From Microbacterium psychrotolerans (GTDB lineage: Bacteria > Actinomycetota > Actinomycetes > Actinomycetales > Microbacteriaceae), in NCBI RefSeq assembly GCF_031085295.1, contig NZ_JAVFWO010000001.1, positions 248,001 through 312,000 on the forward strand: DNA of 64,000 nucleotides. The letters run 5' to 3'. Position numbers and translations under genes: made by a program. The notes under the pieces were generated by a model. That model searched no databases and had not been told where the DNA came from. It saw only the letters and a program-made list of their open reading frames with translations. Numbering within the stretch: the first letter of the stretch is position 1; each line of letters begins with the position of its first letter. Of the stretch, positions 25,065 to 32,917 are shown piece by piece.

Positions 25065-27116
25065 ATGTTGGATATGGGCAGTGCTGAACTGGCGGTGGAG
25101 CACCTCGAGGCCACCGGGGTGCAACTGGAAGATTGGCGCCAAGTCCTTCGACTTGCGAAGACGCACAGCGCCACCTTGGGGTTCCTTCCTGATTCCGCAT
25201 TCGCGGATCGGCTCCGCAAGCGCACGCTAATCGCTGCCAAGGCGGACGGCCAAGTTATCGGATACTGCCTGTACGACTTACCGCGGGCGGGTCACATCAA
25301 GCTCGTCCACGTCTGCGTCGCCGACGATGCGCGAGGATTCGGAGCCGGAAAGGCGATGATCGACGCCGCTATCGCCCAAAACCCGACTGCGATTGGCGTC
25401 CTCGCATATTGCCGACGTGACTACCAGGGCCTAGACCGCTTCTGGGAATCCGCTGGCCTAGCCCCACGCGGTGAGAAGGCGGGGCGCGCGGTCGCAGGCT
25501 CGATCTTGTGCGCTTGGTGGAGACCGCTTGGCGCTCCTGACCTTCTCGAAGAAGCCGCCATGGGTGCTGGGCTGCCGCTCGTCGCATACGACACCAACGT
25601 GGTGTCGGATCTCTACGCTTCCCCGAGCGTGATCCGCCCTGACCGAGAGTCTTCGCTCGGCCTGCTTGCCGGCTGGCTTCAAGCCGCGATCGTTCCGGTC
25701 GTCTCACCGCGTGTGGATGTGGAACTGAACGCGATCTCGGATCGCAGCGAACGCGAGCTTCAGCGGGAGCGGTCACAAGAACTGATGCGGATTCGCTCGA
25801 CCCGAGCTGACGATAACACTCTGCTGGAACAGTTGCTCGAAAAGGTGGGCGACTCTGCCCTCGCCAACGACGAGTCGCTGCGCAACGACTTCTGCCATCT
25901 CGTCGATGCGATAACTGCCGGAGCATCATTCGTCGTGACTAACGATGAGAACTTCATTGACGCCGCGAACAGTGCGCTGCCGGAAGATACCGGCGCGCGC
26001 GTCGTCCGCCCACATGAACTCGTGGCCACCATGCTCGAACGGCTGGAGCTCCCCACATTCCGGTCCCGCCTCATCGAATCGCTCGATCTGGAATGGCGTC
26101 CCGCGTCCGCATGGCCCGTGACGGAGCTGGCCGCCAAATTTGCGACGCACGAGACCCATGAGCGGACAACAGCGCTCGCTCGGCGGCTGCGGGCGGCGAT
26201 CGCCCAACACCCGACGACAACGCGAGTCCTGTCCGACCCGTCGAGCCGCCCCCTAGCACTCGTCGCGGAGGTGCGCAGTGATCCAGCTCTGCAGGTCTCC
26301 CTCCTTCGGGTCAGTCGTGGCGAGTCCTCGACGACAATCGCGCTACAGCTAGCCCGGCACCTGCGGACCGTTGCACGACAGAACAACCTCACCACCGTGG
26401 AGGTCACCGACGCCCAGCGAGGTCCGGTGATTCAGGCGGCGCTTGCGCAGGACGGCTACGTGGGGAGTGACCTACCGCGGGCGACCTTGATCAACGATCT
26501 CGCTGGCGCGGAGAGCTACGAGTTGCCCGAAGTGTACGGTCAACCCGACCTGCGCGCGGTGCGCGAGCTTGAACGCAGATTCTGGCCCATGGTGATCATC
26601 GACCTCGCCGTGCCCACCTATGTGATCCCGGTGCAACCGGGGTTTGCCGAACTTCTCTTCGGCATCGATCGTGGCGCACTATGGAGCGACCGAAAACGGG
26701 GATTGGGCCTGTCGCGGGAGCATGTGTACTACAGCGGATCCAGCCGACCACTTCCTGAAGAGGGTTCCCGCATACTTTGGTACGTGACCAGCGACCGCAG
26801 CGGAACCATCCGGAAGGTGATGGCCCACTCGCGAACGCTTGGCGTAGCCCGACTGCCTGCCGAGGCGGCGCACCGCGCGAACGCCCACGTCGGAGTCTTT
26901 ACGCTTCGGCACATCGAGGGCGCGGCTGACCGAACCGGGATGGTGACTGTCGTACGGTTCGAGGACACTGAACTCTTGGAACACCCCGTGGGCGGTAGAG
27001 AGTTGGAAGAACTGATGATGAGGCACGACGTGAAGCATCCCCTCATGTCTATACGCCGGGTGGACCCGCAGTTCTTCGACAGCGTTCTCCGACGACAGAA
27101 CTTTGGAGCCCCATGA
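25065..27116 (+). CDS. GNAT-PIN-GNAT-like fusion with ASCH/EVE-like tail
   Basis: The 683-residue multidomain protein has four parts. Residues 50-155 form a GNAT acetyltransferase with acetyl-CoA loop DARGFGAGKAM (about 88-98). Residues 172-320 form a PIN nuclease with all four acids: D176 in YDTNVVSDL, E220 in VDVELNAI, D281 in DAITAGA and D294 in VTNDENF. Residues 385-470 look like a second GNAT (VSLLRVSRGESSTTIALQLA and a QAALAQDGYV end). Residues 565-650 (ILWYVTSDRSG, VFTLRHIEG, VTVVRFEDTELL) resemble an ASCH/EVE beta-barrel. It overlaps the ASCH gene that follows. It combines an RNA-cleaving and acetylating capacity, so a toxin or defence effector is plausible. The exact start (25065 or 25074) is uncertain. 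Confidence 0.75.
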   Translation: MLDMGSAELAVEHLEATGVQLEDWRQVLRLAKTHSATLGFLPDSAFADRLRKRTLIAAKADGQVIGYCLYDLPRAGHIKLVHVCVADDARGFGAGKAMIDAAIAQNPTAIGVLAYCRRDYQGLDRFWESAGLAPRGEKAGRAVAGSILCAWWRPLGAPDLLEEAAMGAGLPLVAYDTNVVSDLYASPSVIRPDRESSLGLLAGWLQAAIVPVVSPRVDVELNAISDRSERELQRERSQELMRIRSTRADDNTLLEQLLEKVGDSALANDESLRNDFCHLVDAITAGASFVVTNDENFIDAANSALPEDTGARVVRPHELVATMLERLELPTFRSRLIESLDLEWRPASAWPVTELAAKFATHETHERTTALARRLRAAIAQHPTTTRVLSDPSSRPLALVAEVRSDPALQVSLLRVSRGESSTTIALQLARHLRTVARQNNLTTVEVTDAQRGPVIQAALAQDGYVGSDLPRATLINDLAGAESYELPEVYGQPDLRAVRELERRFWPMVIIDLAVPTYVIPVQPGFAELLFGIDRGALWSDRKRGLGLSREHVYYSGSSRPLPEEGSRILWYVTSDRSGTIRKVMAHSRTLGVARLPAEAAHRANAHVGVFTLRHIEGAADRTGMVTVVRFEDTELLEHPVGGRELEELMMRHDVKHPLMSIRRVDPQFFDSVLRRQNFGAP

Positions 27117-27571
27117 CCGCCGTTCTACTGTCGGTACGTCCCCGGTATGCGCACGCACTCTTGGCTGGCACCAAGACTGCCGAGGTCCGGCGACGGTTCC
27201 CACACCAGCCGCGCGGGACGATTCTCTATCTCTATTCCAGTTCGCCCGAGAGAGCGATCCTGGGCACCGTCCGGCTCCATGCGATCGACCGCCCCAGCGC
27301 AGACCGGGTCTGGCATCTGTACAGAGATCAGATCGAGATCGAGGAAGCCGCACTGGATGACTACCTCTCAGACCTCGATTCGGCTGCGATCCTGCGCGTC
27401 AACGATTCCCGTCGGTGGAGGCATCCGGTGCCTCTACGCGACGTGCGCGCACGCCTGGGCATCGAGCCGCCACAGAGCTTTCGCTATCTAACAGACGAGC
27501 ACGTCAAGACCCTTGGGGCACTGCGCTCGCACCAAGCACAAGTTTCCTTGTACTCCGTGGTCGGCGCTTAG
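27113..27571 (+). CDS. ASCH-domain protein
   Basis: This 152-residue protein consists of an ASCH (PUA-like) barrel: VLLSVRPRYAHALLAGTKT, EVRRRFP, ILYLYSSSPERAILGTVRL, and a C-terminal SLYSVV strand. ASCH domains bind RNA or modified bases, and in the known families the basic EVRRR region lines the cleft. The ATG overlaps the fusion gene's stop (ATGA), so a stoichiometric partnership is likely. It could deliver RNA substrate to the PIN/GNAT protein or restrain it as an antitoxin. Those roles are inference. Confidence 0.75.
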   Translation: MTAVLLSVRPRYAHALLAGTKTAEVRRRFPHQPRGTILYLYSSSPERAILGTVRLHAIDRPSADRVWHLYRDQIEIEEAALDDYLSDLDSAAILRVNDSRRWRHPVPLRDVRARLGIEPPQSFRYLTDEHVKTLGALRSHQAQVSLYSVVGA

Positions 27572-28015
27572 AAGGCGGTCTTGTGGCGCGTGAAGGGGTC
27601 CCGCTCGCGCATCGTTGATTCACCGATCACGTCGTCGAACGTTGGATTCTCGCAACGACGGCTGCTTAACCGAGGTCAGGATTTGGCTGAACGCGCGCCG
27701 GCGGCCCCGCTTTCGATCTGCGCCCGCTTGGGGATCGCTGGGTTCTCTCGTTCTCGCTTCAGTCCGCTACAGGCCGATTCTGGCGCAGCAGATCGACAAC
27801 ACACAAGCGAATCGACGAAGCACAGATCGAGGCCAGTTTGAGGGCTATCGACAGGGCGGATGCTGAAGCAGTTGTTACCAGCCACGTAGCTTTGGCGGCG
27901 CGCATTCGGCGGTTGTGGGAATGCATTGGCCAACGCAGAGTTGTGCACGAATACGACTGGCGCGTCGCTCCCGCAGTGCGGCAGTATTCCAATCAGCTCA
28001 TTCGAGAGGACGAAC
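27572..28015. other. 444 bases without a supported gene
   Basis: No frame in this stretch has a recognisable domain, a proper start and a ribosome site. Base composition is mixed and resembles decayed DNA. The last bases (GAGAGGA, 28003 onward) are the ribosome site of the next small gene. Confidence 0.45.
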
Positions 28016-28135
28016 ATGCCGCAGCCACAGAGCGACCCGAAAGCAATGTTCCAGTGCAAGCACTGCGGAGGATGGCACGGAGGGTTGAGGTCGACCACGG
28101 TCTGCCCCGAGTGCTACGACAAGGGCAAGCGCTAA
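28016..28135 (+). CDS. 39-residue zinc-ribbon microprotein
   Basis: The short frame encodes MPQPQSDPKAMFQCKHCGGW and ends in VCPECYDKGKR: two CxxC knuckles 15 residues apart with a basic tail. GAGAGGA lies about six bases before the ATG. The in-frame extension upstream looks non-coding. It is probably a nucleic-acid or partner-binding zinc ribbon; no partner can be named. A 77-codon frame runs on the opposite strand across it (ATG at 28226, coupled to the redoxin stop) and is a weaker alternative. Confidence 0.55.
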   Translation: MPQPQSDPKAMFQCKHCGGWHGGLRSTTVCPECYDKGKR

Positions 28136-28222
28136 TCAACGCCGCTTCCTCGAGGTGAGCCACCTGGGCTCGCAGCGCGTGGGCTTCGTGTGCGGCCTCG
28201 AGCCAGAGGTCGATGAGCGTTA

Positions 28223-28462
28223 TCATGTTCGGGCGATTCGATCGATCTGGTCGGGGCGAAACCCGCTCCAGTGGTCGTGCTCGTCGACGACAACCACGGG
28301 GGCTTCGGTGTAACCGAGCTCGGCGACGACATACTCGCGCGCGGCAGGCTGCTCCCGGATGTCGACCTCGGTGAAGGGCACGCCCTTGCGGGTCAGGACG
28401 TCCTTGGTGAGCTTGCAACGTTGGCAGCTGGGCCCGGTCGTGTAAACGGTGACCGCGTTCAT
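28223..28462 (-). CDS. NrdH-like glutaredoxin
   Basis: The 79-residue thioredoxin-fold protein starts VTVYTTGPSCQRCKLTKDVL, with a CxxC redox centre (C13, C16), followed by VPFTEVDIRE, the cis-proline region AELGYTEAPVVVV and WSGFRPDQI. This matches NrdH redoxins that reduce ribonucleotide reductase. No reductase gene is nearby, so here it is a lone element-borne reductant, as often seen on actinobacterial plasmids and phages. It lies downstream of ParB across a strong hairpin. Confidence 0.8.
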   Translation of the reverse strand: MNAVTVYTTGPSCQRCKLTKDVLTRKGVPFTEVDIREQPAAREYVVAELGYTEAPVVVVDEHDHWSGFRPDQIDRIART

Positions 28463-28496
28463 GGCGATTCCTTTCCGTGGATGCTGCGGGGTTTGG

Positions 28497-28536
28497 ACCT
28501 GGGGTGGGCATCCGTCCCCGGACGCCCACCCCAGGT
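28497..28536 (-). terminator. Hairpin terminator after parB
   Basis: A perfect 13-base-pair stem (28497-28509 with 28524-28536, core CCTGGGGTGGGC) encloses a 14-base loop that can itself pair (GTCC/GGAC). It lies just after the ParB stop and before the redoxin gene. Confidence 0.75.
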
Positions 28537-28540
28537 CGGG

Positions 28541-29923
28541 CTACTCGGCGAGGTTCTCGTCGGTGAGCATCGCGGCGATGCGTTCGACGGGACACAGCGT
28601 GTAGCCCCAGACGGCGAGAGTGCGCAGGTACCAGGAGGTGTCCGGGCCGGGTGACCGCCACGTGTTGCGGCTGGTGTTCTGCTCGATGCCGCCCATCACG
28701 ACCGCGAGGCTCACGTGCACGGCCCGGTTCGGGTGCGCCGTCAGGTACTCGGCGATCTGGTCGCCGTAGTCCGTGCCGTCCACCCCGAGGAGGACCTTCG
28801 CCGTAGTGGAGCCTCGGGTGAGGCCGTCGGCGATCTTCCACCGCGCACCGGTGAGGGCTTCAGCGATCACAATCTGCGCATCCTTCGGTGCGGTCTTGCG
28901 GGCGAGGAACTGAGTGAGCCACTCGCGGCGCACCGTCTCGGCGGCATCCCATTCCTTGTTGTGGGCGATCAGTTCCTTCCGCTCCGCCTTCTGCTCGTCC
29001 GTCATCGGCCCCGACTGCGCACCACCATTTCCGTAGCCCGACTCTTGGTGGACGGTGTACCCGAGGGCTGCGGGGTCGTCGACGAAGTACTCGGCTCGCG
29101 CCTCTCCCCCGTAGTACGTCGCGACGTACACGGCAACGCCGGGCTTGCCTTGGATGGTGTCGGCGTCGACGGGTTCGTCGTCGGCAGTGCGAAGCATCCG
29201 CACCCGGTACGGGGCGGTGCTGTAGTCGCTGGGCCGTTCGTCGAGGATCCGGTGCCCCTTGGCGGCTTCCTCCTGCTTGACCTTGTCCTTCGCCTCCCGT
29301 GCGACGCGGTCCTGCCGTGCCCGCTCGACCGCGACCGGGAAGTACCCGGGATCCGCGGCCGCGACCTCGGTCAGTTCTGCGACGGTGTCGGTGTCGTCGT
29401 CGTCGTCGAACTCCAGCAGGATCGCCGCCTGATCCAACGTCAACCCGCCCTCACTGACCGCACCCGTCGCCGTGGTGCTCTGGGCGACGGCCAGGCCGGT
29501 CTTTACCCGGTCGCGCTTAGTGCCGGTGCGCTTGGCGATCGCCGTCGCGGAGAGCCCTTCGAGTTCGAGGGCGCGCCAGGCTTGGATGCGGTCGGCGTCG
29601 GTGAGTGCTTCGCGCTGGTCGTTCTCGACCAACTGCTCCACGATCCGCCGCGCTGTGTCGTCACCCCCTGCGTCGACGACGTAGACGGGGATCGTGGCGA
29701 TGCCGGCCTCCACTGCGGCGAGGGTCCGGCGTTGTCCAGCGCGAACGTGCACTCCCCCGTCCTGGTCTCGCCAGGCCAGCAGCGGGGTGAGGACCCCGAC
29801 CTGTCGGATGCTGTCCACGAACCCGGGATCGAGTGGTGCGGTGGTGCGCACGTTGGTCTCGACGATGAGCGTGCGGGGGTCGATGTGCTCGACGGTCCCG
29901 GTGGGGGTGGTGTTGATGGTCAT
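28541..29923 (-). CDS. ParB/Spo0J-family partition protein
   Basis: The 460-residue protein begins with the ParB N-terminal domain: DPRTLIVETNVR, VDSIRQVGVLTPLLAWR and the nucleotide-binding-like AGQRRTLAAVEAG. A helix-turn-helix follows (LSATAIAKRTGTKRDRVKTGL). The long C-terminal half (about 200-460) is acidic and alpha-helical and is not typical of chromosomal ParB, but similar long versions occur on actinobacterial elements. It would bind element DNA for segregation or regulation. Unusually, it is 4.9 kb from the ParA gene rather than next to it. Confidence 0.8.
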   Translation of the reverse strand: MTINTTPTGTVEHIDPRTLIVETNVRTTAPLDPGFVDSIRQVGVLTPLLAWRDQDGGVHVRAGQRRTLAAVEAGIATIPVYVVDAGGDDTARRIVEQLVENDQREALTDADRIQAWRALELEGLSATAIAKRTGTKRDRVKTGLAVAQSTTATGAVSEGGLTLDQAAILLEFDDDDDTDTVAELTEVAAADPGYFPVAVERARQDRVAREAKDKVKQEEAAKGHRILDERPSDYSTAPYRVRMLRTADDEPVDADTIQGKPGVAVYVATYYGGEARAEYFVDDPAALGYTVHQESGYGNGGAQSGPMTDEQKAERKELIAHNKEWDAAETVRREWLTQFLARKTAPKDAQIVIAEALTGARWKIADGLTRGSTTAKVLLGVDGTDYGDQIAEYLTAHPNRAVHVSLAVVMGGIEQNTSRNTWRSPGPDTSWYLRTLAVWGYTLCPVERIAAMLTDENLAE

Positions 29924-30268
29924 GTCCTTCTCCCTGTCGTTGTTTGCCGTGAAGGCACGGAGTGCCTGTCAGGGAGCGCGCCGCGGAGTGCAACCCGGAG
30001 GGCGGAGAGGGAGAGAGTTTCGGCGCGAAGTAAGGGAGCTTGCGACCGCGTGCCGAAAGTCTTGGAGGAGCCGGCAGCGTCAGCTGCTTGCGCGCAGCGG
30101 CACCGACCGTAGACTGCCGCAGGCTTCACGGCGAACAACGCCCGCGGACGCGGGCGGGCAGCACAGCCAGCCGCCCGCGGCTGACCGATCGGCACACGGC
30201 GATCAGCACCAAAAGATGTGGCACACCCTTTTTGGAGCACTCGGTACGATGGGCGTCGAGGAGGGTCG
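29924..30268. other. Intergenic region with hairpins between parB and the toxin operon
   Basis: These 345 bases separate divergent operons and must contain both promoters. Around 30137-30165 and 30181-30210 they contain short inverted repeats (CGCCCGC/GCGGGCG with a 4-base loop; GATCG/CGATC). These are candidates for a ParB site or transcription control. No gene is supported. Confidence 0.4.
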
Positions 30269-30523
30269 ATGCCCGGAGCGACCTCGCCATGGCGAGTCAA
30301 CGATGTGGTCACCTACGACCGGGTGCGCGACGCCGCCACGACGCTGTCCGCGCTGCTGCTCACCATCGCAAACGATGGCGGTGCCGTGGTGGAGCCGGCG
30401 CGGGTCGAGCTGGCGGACTGGCGTCGCGAGGTGGCGGCGGTTGACGGGTATGACCGGGCGGCGGTGACCGATCTCGCCGAGCGGATCGACCGGCGCATCC
30501 GTGAGCTCGAGGGGTCAGCGTGA
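30269..30523 (+). CDS. Putative antitoxin of the zeta-like toxin
   Basis: This small 84-residue helical protein sits directly before the zeta-like gene and overlaps its start (GTGA). GAGGAGGG (30259-30265) four bases before the ATG is an ideal ribosome site. The sequence (VVTYDRVRDAATTLSALLL, RAAVTDLAERIDRRIRELE) is consistent with a helical epsilon-type antitoxin, although it does not obviously resemble the classical epsilon sequence. Position and size give the call. Confidence 0.6.
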   Translation: MPGATSPWRVNDVVTYDRVRDAATTLSALLLTIANDGGAVVEPARVELADWRREVAAVDGYDRAAVTDLAERIDRRIRELEGSA

Positions 30524-31515
30524 GCACGACCGTCCTGGACGACGATGTACGCGACGAGATCCTGCGTCGCGACATCCTGCCGCTGTACTTCCCCGGCCAG
30601 GGCGGAAGCCCGGCGCCGACGTTCACCCTGCTCGCCGGGCAACCCGGCGCCGGGCGTAGTCGCGTGACCTTGCCCGCGGGCGGCGAATCGGACGCCGAGG
30701 TGGTGGTGCTGAACGGTGCCGAGCTTCGGGCGTTCCATCCCGCCTTCCTCGGACCGGACGTGGGGGCGACGGAGGTCGCGCAGGCAGTTGCCGGGTGGCT
30801 GAGAGGGTGCATCCGGTATGCCCGTGAACACCACCGCTCGATCGTGTTGGAGGGGTCGTTCGGCAACGTGCCGGCGGCGGTCGGCACCGCGGAACGGTTC
30901 GCGGCGGAGGGGTTCACGACCCAACTGGTGGTGGTGGGGTCGACGCGGGCGGAGAGTCTGCTGTCGGTGACCTCTGGCTATCTCCGGGATGTGCAGGCGC
31001 GACGCAGGTCGACGCTAGTCCGCAGCGTTGACCACGACGATGCGTTCCACGCCGCGCGCCGGCTGGTGGAGTCGGTGGAGCAGTCAGGATGGGTGGACCG
31101 GGCAACGGTGGTCGCCCGCGATGGGCGGAACATGTTCGACGCGACCCGCACAGAGCCAGGGTTCGCCGGCGCGAGGGCGGCGTTGGTGGCGGCGCAGTCG
31201 ACGCAGATGGGTCGGTTCGATGCGACCCAGTGGCTGAGCGAGCTGCACCACGTCACCGATTACGCTGGCAGCCTGCGGTCGATGCCGGACGGGATCGGTG
31301 AGCTGCTGGTGGACTTGCACGAGACGGCGCTGCGGGAGGTGATCCCACAGCTGCACATCCCGGTCGGCGGGAAGTTCGCGACCGCGATCGAGCAGAAGAC
31401 GGTCGCCGCCCTTGTCAGCCTCCGGCAAACCGTGACCCCGGCGATGGGGCCGATCGATATCGCCGCGCCGGTGATCGTGCCGGGTGGTCCGGAGCGTGGG
31501 GGCGTGTCGCGGTGA
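30520..31515 (+). CDS. Zeta-toxin family kinase-like protein, Walker A Lys to Arg
   Basis: The 331-residue protein has a zeta-toxin-type P-loop fold: FTLLAGQPGAGRSRVTL, VVVLNGAELRAFHPAFLGPD and EGSFGNVPAAVGTAERF, then VVVGSTRAESLLSV. Zeta toxins phosphorylate UDP-N-acetylglucosamine and poison wall synthesis. Here the invariant P-loop lysine is arginine (R46 in GQPGAGRS), which would normally weaken or abolish ATP use. Either this is a detoxified or regulatory derivative, or arginine is tolerated. It overlaps its neighbours on both sides (GTGA), forming a three-gene cassette. Confidence 0.75.
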   Translation: MSTTVLDDDVRDEILRRDILPLYFPGQGGSPAPTFTLLAGQPGAGRSRVTLPAGGESDAEVVVLNGAELRAFHPAFLGPDVGATEVAQAVAGWLRGCIRYAREHHRSIVLEGSFGNVPAAVGTAERFAAEGFTTQLVVVGSTRAESLLSVTSGYLRDVQARRRSTLVRSVDHDDAFHAARRLVESVEQSGWVDRATVVARDGRNMFDATRTEPGFAGARAALVAAQSTQMGRFDATQWLSELHHVTDYAGSLRSMPDGIGELLVDLHETALREVIPQLHIPVGGKFATAIEQKTVAALVSLRQTVTPAMGPIDIAAPVIVPGGPERGGVSR

Positions 31516-32093
31516 CCCGCCTCGTCGGCTACACCCGCCAGCTCGCCGTCGAGCTCGACCCGGCCGCCGGCGTGGCGGCGTTGACGACAGCGGGGGTGGT
31601 GCGGGTGTTCGTGGACGACGGCCTCGCGGATCCTCGCGAACGCCCGGGCTTGACCGAGTGCCTGGCGTTCCTCCAGGCGGGCGATGTATTGGTGGTGCCG
31701 AGCGCCGCGCACCTATCGCACGCCGTCACCCATTTCGTCACCACGATCACCGCACTGGACACGCAGGGTGTGGGGTTCCGTTCGCTCACCGAGCCGGCGC
31801 TGTGTACCGGCGCGGACCAGGCTGTTGACCCGGCTCGGGTGCTGGCGGCGGTGGAGGGGTTGCGGCGCCGGCTGGTCAGCCTGCGGACCCGGGCGGGGAT
31901 GGCGTCGGCGTCGGCCGCCGGGAAGCGCCCGGGGCGGCCGACGGTGATGACGCCGGAGAAGGTGGCGATGGCGTTGGAGCTGCGTAACCTGGATCGGCCG
32001 ATCACTCACATCGCGCGGGTGCTCGGGGTGAGCGCCAACTCGGTGCAGCGCGCACTCGCCCCGCTCCCCCGACACCCCGATCCGGCAAGTTAG
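31512..32093 (+). CDS. Resolvase-family protein lacking the catalytic residues
   Basis: The 193-residue protein aligns by eye along the whole serine recombinase catalytic domain: LVGYTRQLA at the YARVST position, VRVFVDDGLADPRERPGL, LQAGDVLVVPSAAHLSHAV, VGFRSLTEPAL and LRRRLVSLRTRAGMASA. A C-terminal GRPTVM-linked helix-turn-helix (PITHIARVLGVSANSVQRAL) follows. The catalytic serine position is Leu11 and the KLDRLGR arginine motif is replaced by SAAHLSH. It should be unable to cut DNA and may instead be a DNA-binding regulator of the toxin cassette. Confidence 0.8.
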   Translation: MTRLVGYTRQLAVELDPAAGVAALTTAGVVRVFVDDGLADPRERPGLTECLAFLQAGDVLVVPSAAHLSHAVTHFVTTITALDTQGVGFRSLTEPALCTGADQAVDPARVLAAVEGLRRRLVSLRTRAGMASASAAGKRPGRPTVMTPEKVAMALELRNLDRPITHIARVLGVSANSVQRALAPLPRHPDPAS

Positions 32094-32434
32094 CGGTCCA
32101 CGCCCGACAGCTGCGGGTGGCTGTCGAGGTCGAGCCAGCCACGGACGATCTCTTCGTGGCCGCGGTCGTCTTCCCAGTCGGGTTCGGTGAGCGCCCACCG
32201 GTGCATCAGCCTCGCCGCGGTGTGGGTGTGCCTGCCGGCGTCGAGCACCTCCGCGAGCGCTTCCGCTTCGGGGAACTGCAGGCTGCACACCAGCTGGTCA
32301 TCGTGGCCGGCGAGTCGCTGATCGATGATGTCGGCGAGCCGGTCGATGGTCTCCTCGAGCCGGTCCCACGCGACGATGCTGTCCGGGTGCGCTCCAGCCG
32401 CCTGGTGGATGGGGGACGTCGTAGTCGTGTTCAT
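32090..32434 (-). CDS. Hypothetical element protein
   Basis: This 114-residue acidic, mostly helical protein (LEETIDRLADIIDQRLAG, AEALAEVLDAGRHTHTAARL) has no signal or membrane segment. The ATG at 32434 follows a GAGGAACC ribosome site. No family recognised. It converges on the resolvase-like gene, overlapping its end by four bases, and is in the same leftward direction as the small genes up to 35.7 kb. Confidence 0.55.
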   Translation of the reverse strand: MNTTTTSPIHQAAGAHPDSIVAWDRLEETIDRLADIIDQRLAGHDDQLVCSLQFPEAEALAEVLDAGRHTHTAARLMHRWALTEPDWEDDRGHEEIVRGWLDLDSHPQLSGVDR

Positions 32435-32676
32435 GATGGTTCCTCGTTTCGTGACTTCTGTGGTGCCTTTCTTGGCAGTGGCGTCGTGTGCGACCGGAGG
32501 GCGTGCAGTGCCGGGACCGTGGAATACCGGAGCCCCGGAGCCCTGGCGGAGGGGTGAGGCTATGCCGCGAAAGCCCGGAACGGAACGCCTGGAGGGAGCT
32601 ACGATGAGCGGCCAGGAAAGACCCCCACCGCCCGCGATCCGGCCGCTCGCCCATCAGAGACTCCCGACTCGGCTGA

Positions 32677-32886
32677 TCAGCCTGCTGGCGGCATTGAGGT
32701 CGCGAGGCCGGCGGCGAGCACCGCCACGACCGCGATGCAGACGACGGCGGCGGTGGCGGTGCGGGCCGCCTGGATCGGGTGCCCGCGGATCAGTTGGCCG
32801 GCCGCGACGGGGAGCAGCAGCACCGCGAGGGTGGAGGCGATCACAGTGGCCGCGAGCGCGGGCAGCAGCTGGGTGGGGATGTTCAT
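32677..32886 (-). CDS. Small membrane protein
   Basis: This 69-residue product has two hydrophobic segments (LLPALAATVIASTLAVLLLPVA and ATAAVVCIAVVAVLAAGLA) separated by a short basic loop. It starts at the ATG after GGAACCACC; an earlier in-frame GTG at 32907 is possible. Function unknown; small two-helix proteins of this kind are common in conjugative elements. The 242 bases on its left up to the next gene show no further gene. Confidence 0.5.
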   Translation of the reverse strand: MNIPTQLLPALAATVIASTLAVLLLPVAAGQLIRGHPIQAARTATAAVVCIAVVAVLAAGLATSMPPAG

Positions 32887-32917
32887 GGTGGTTCCGTTCT
32901 GGCTCACGGTGGTGGGC

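Noticed and set aside
27993..28226. 77-codon leftward frame coupled to the redoxin stop
   Set aside because: The second half is arginine/serine-rich shadow of the zinc-ribbon gene on the other strand; only the first 35 residues look protein-like.
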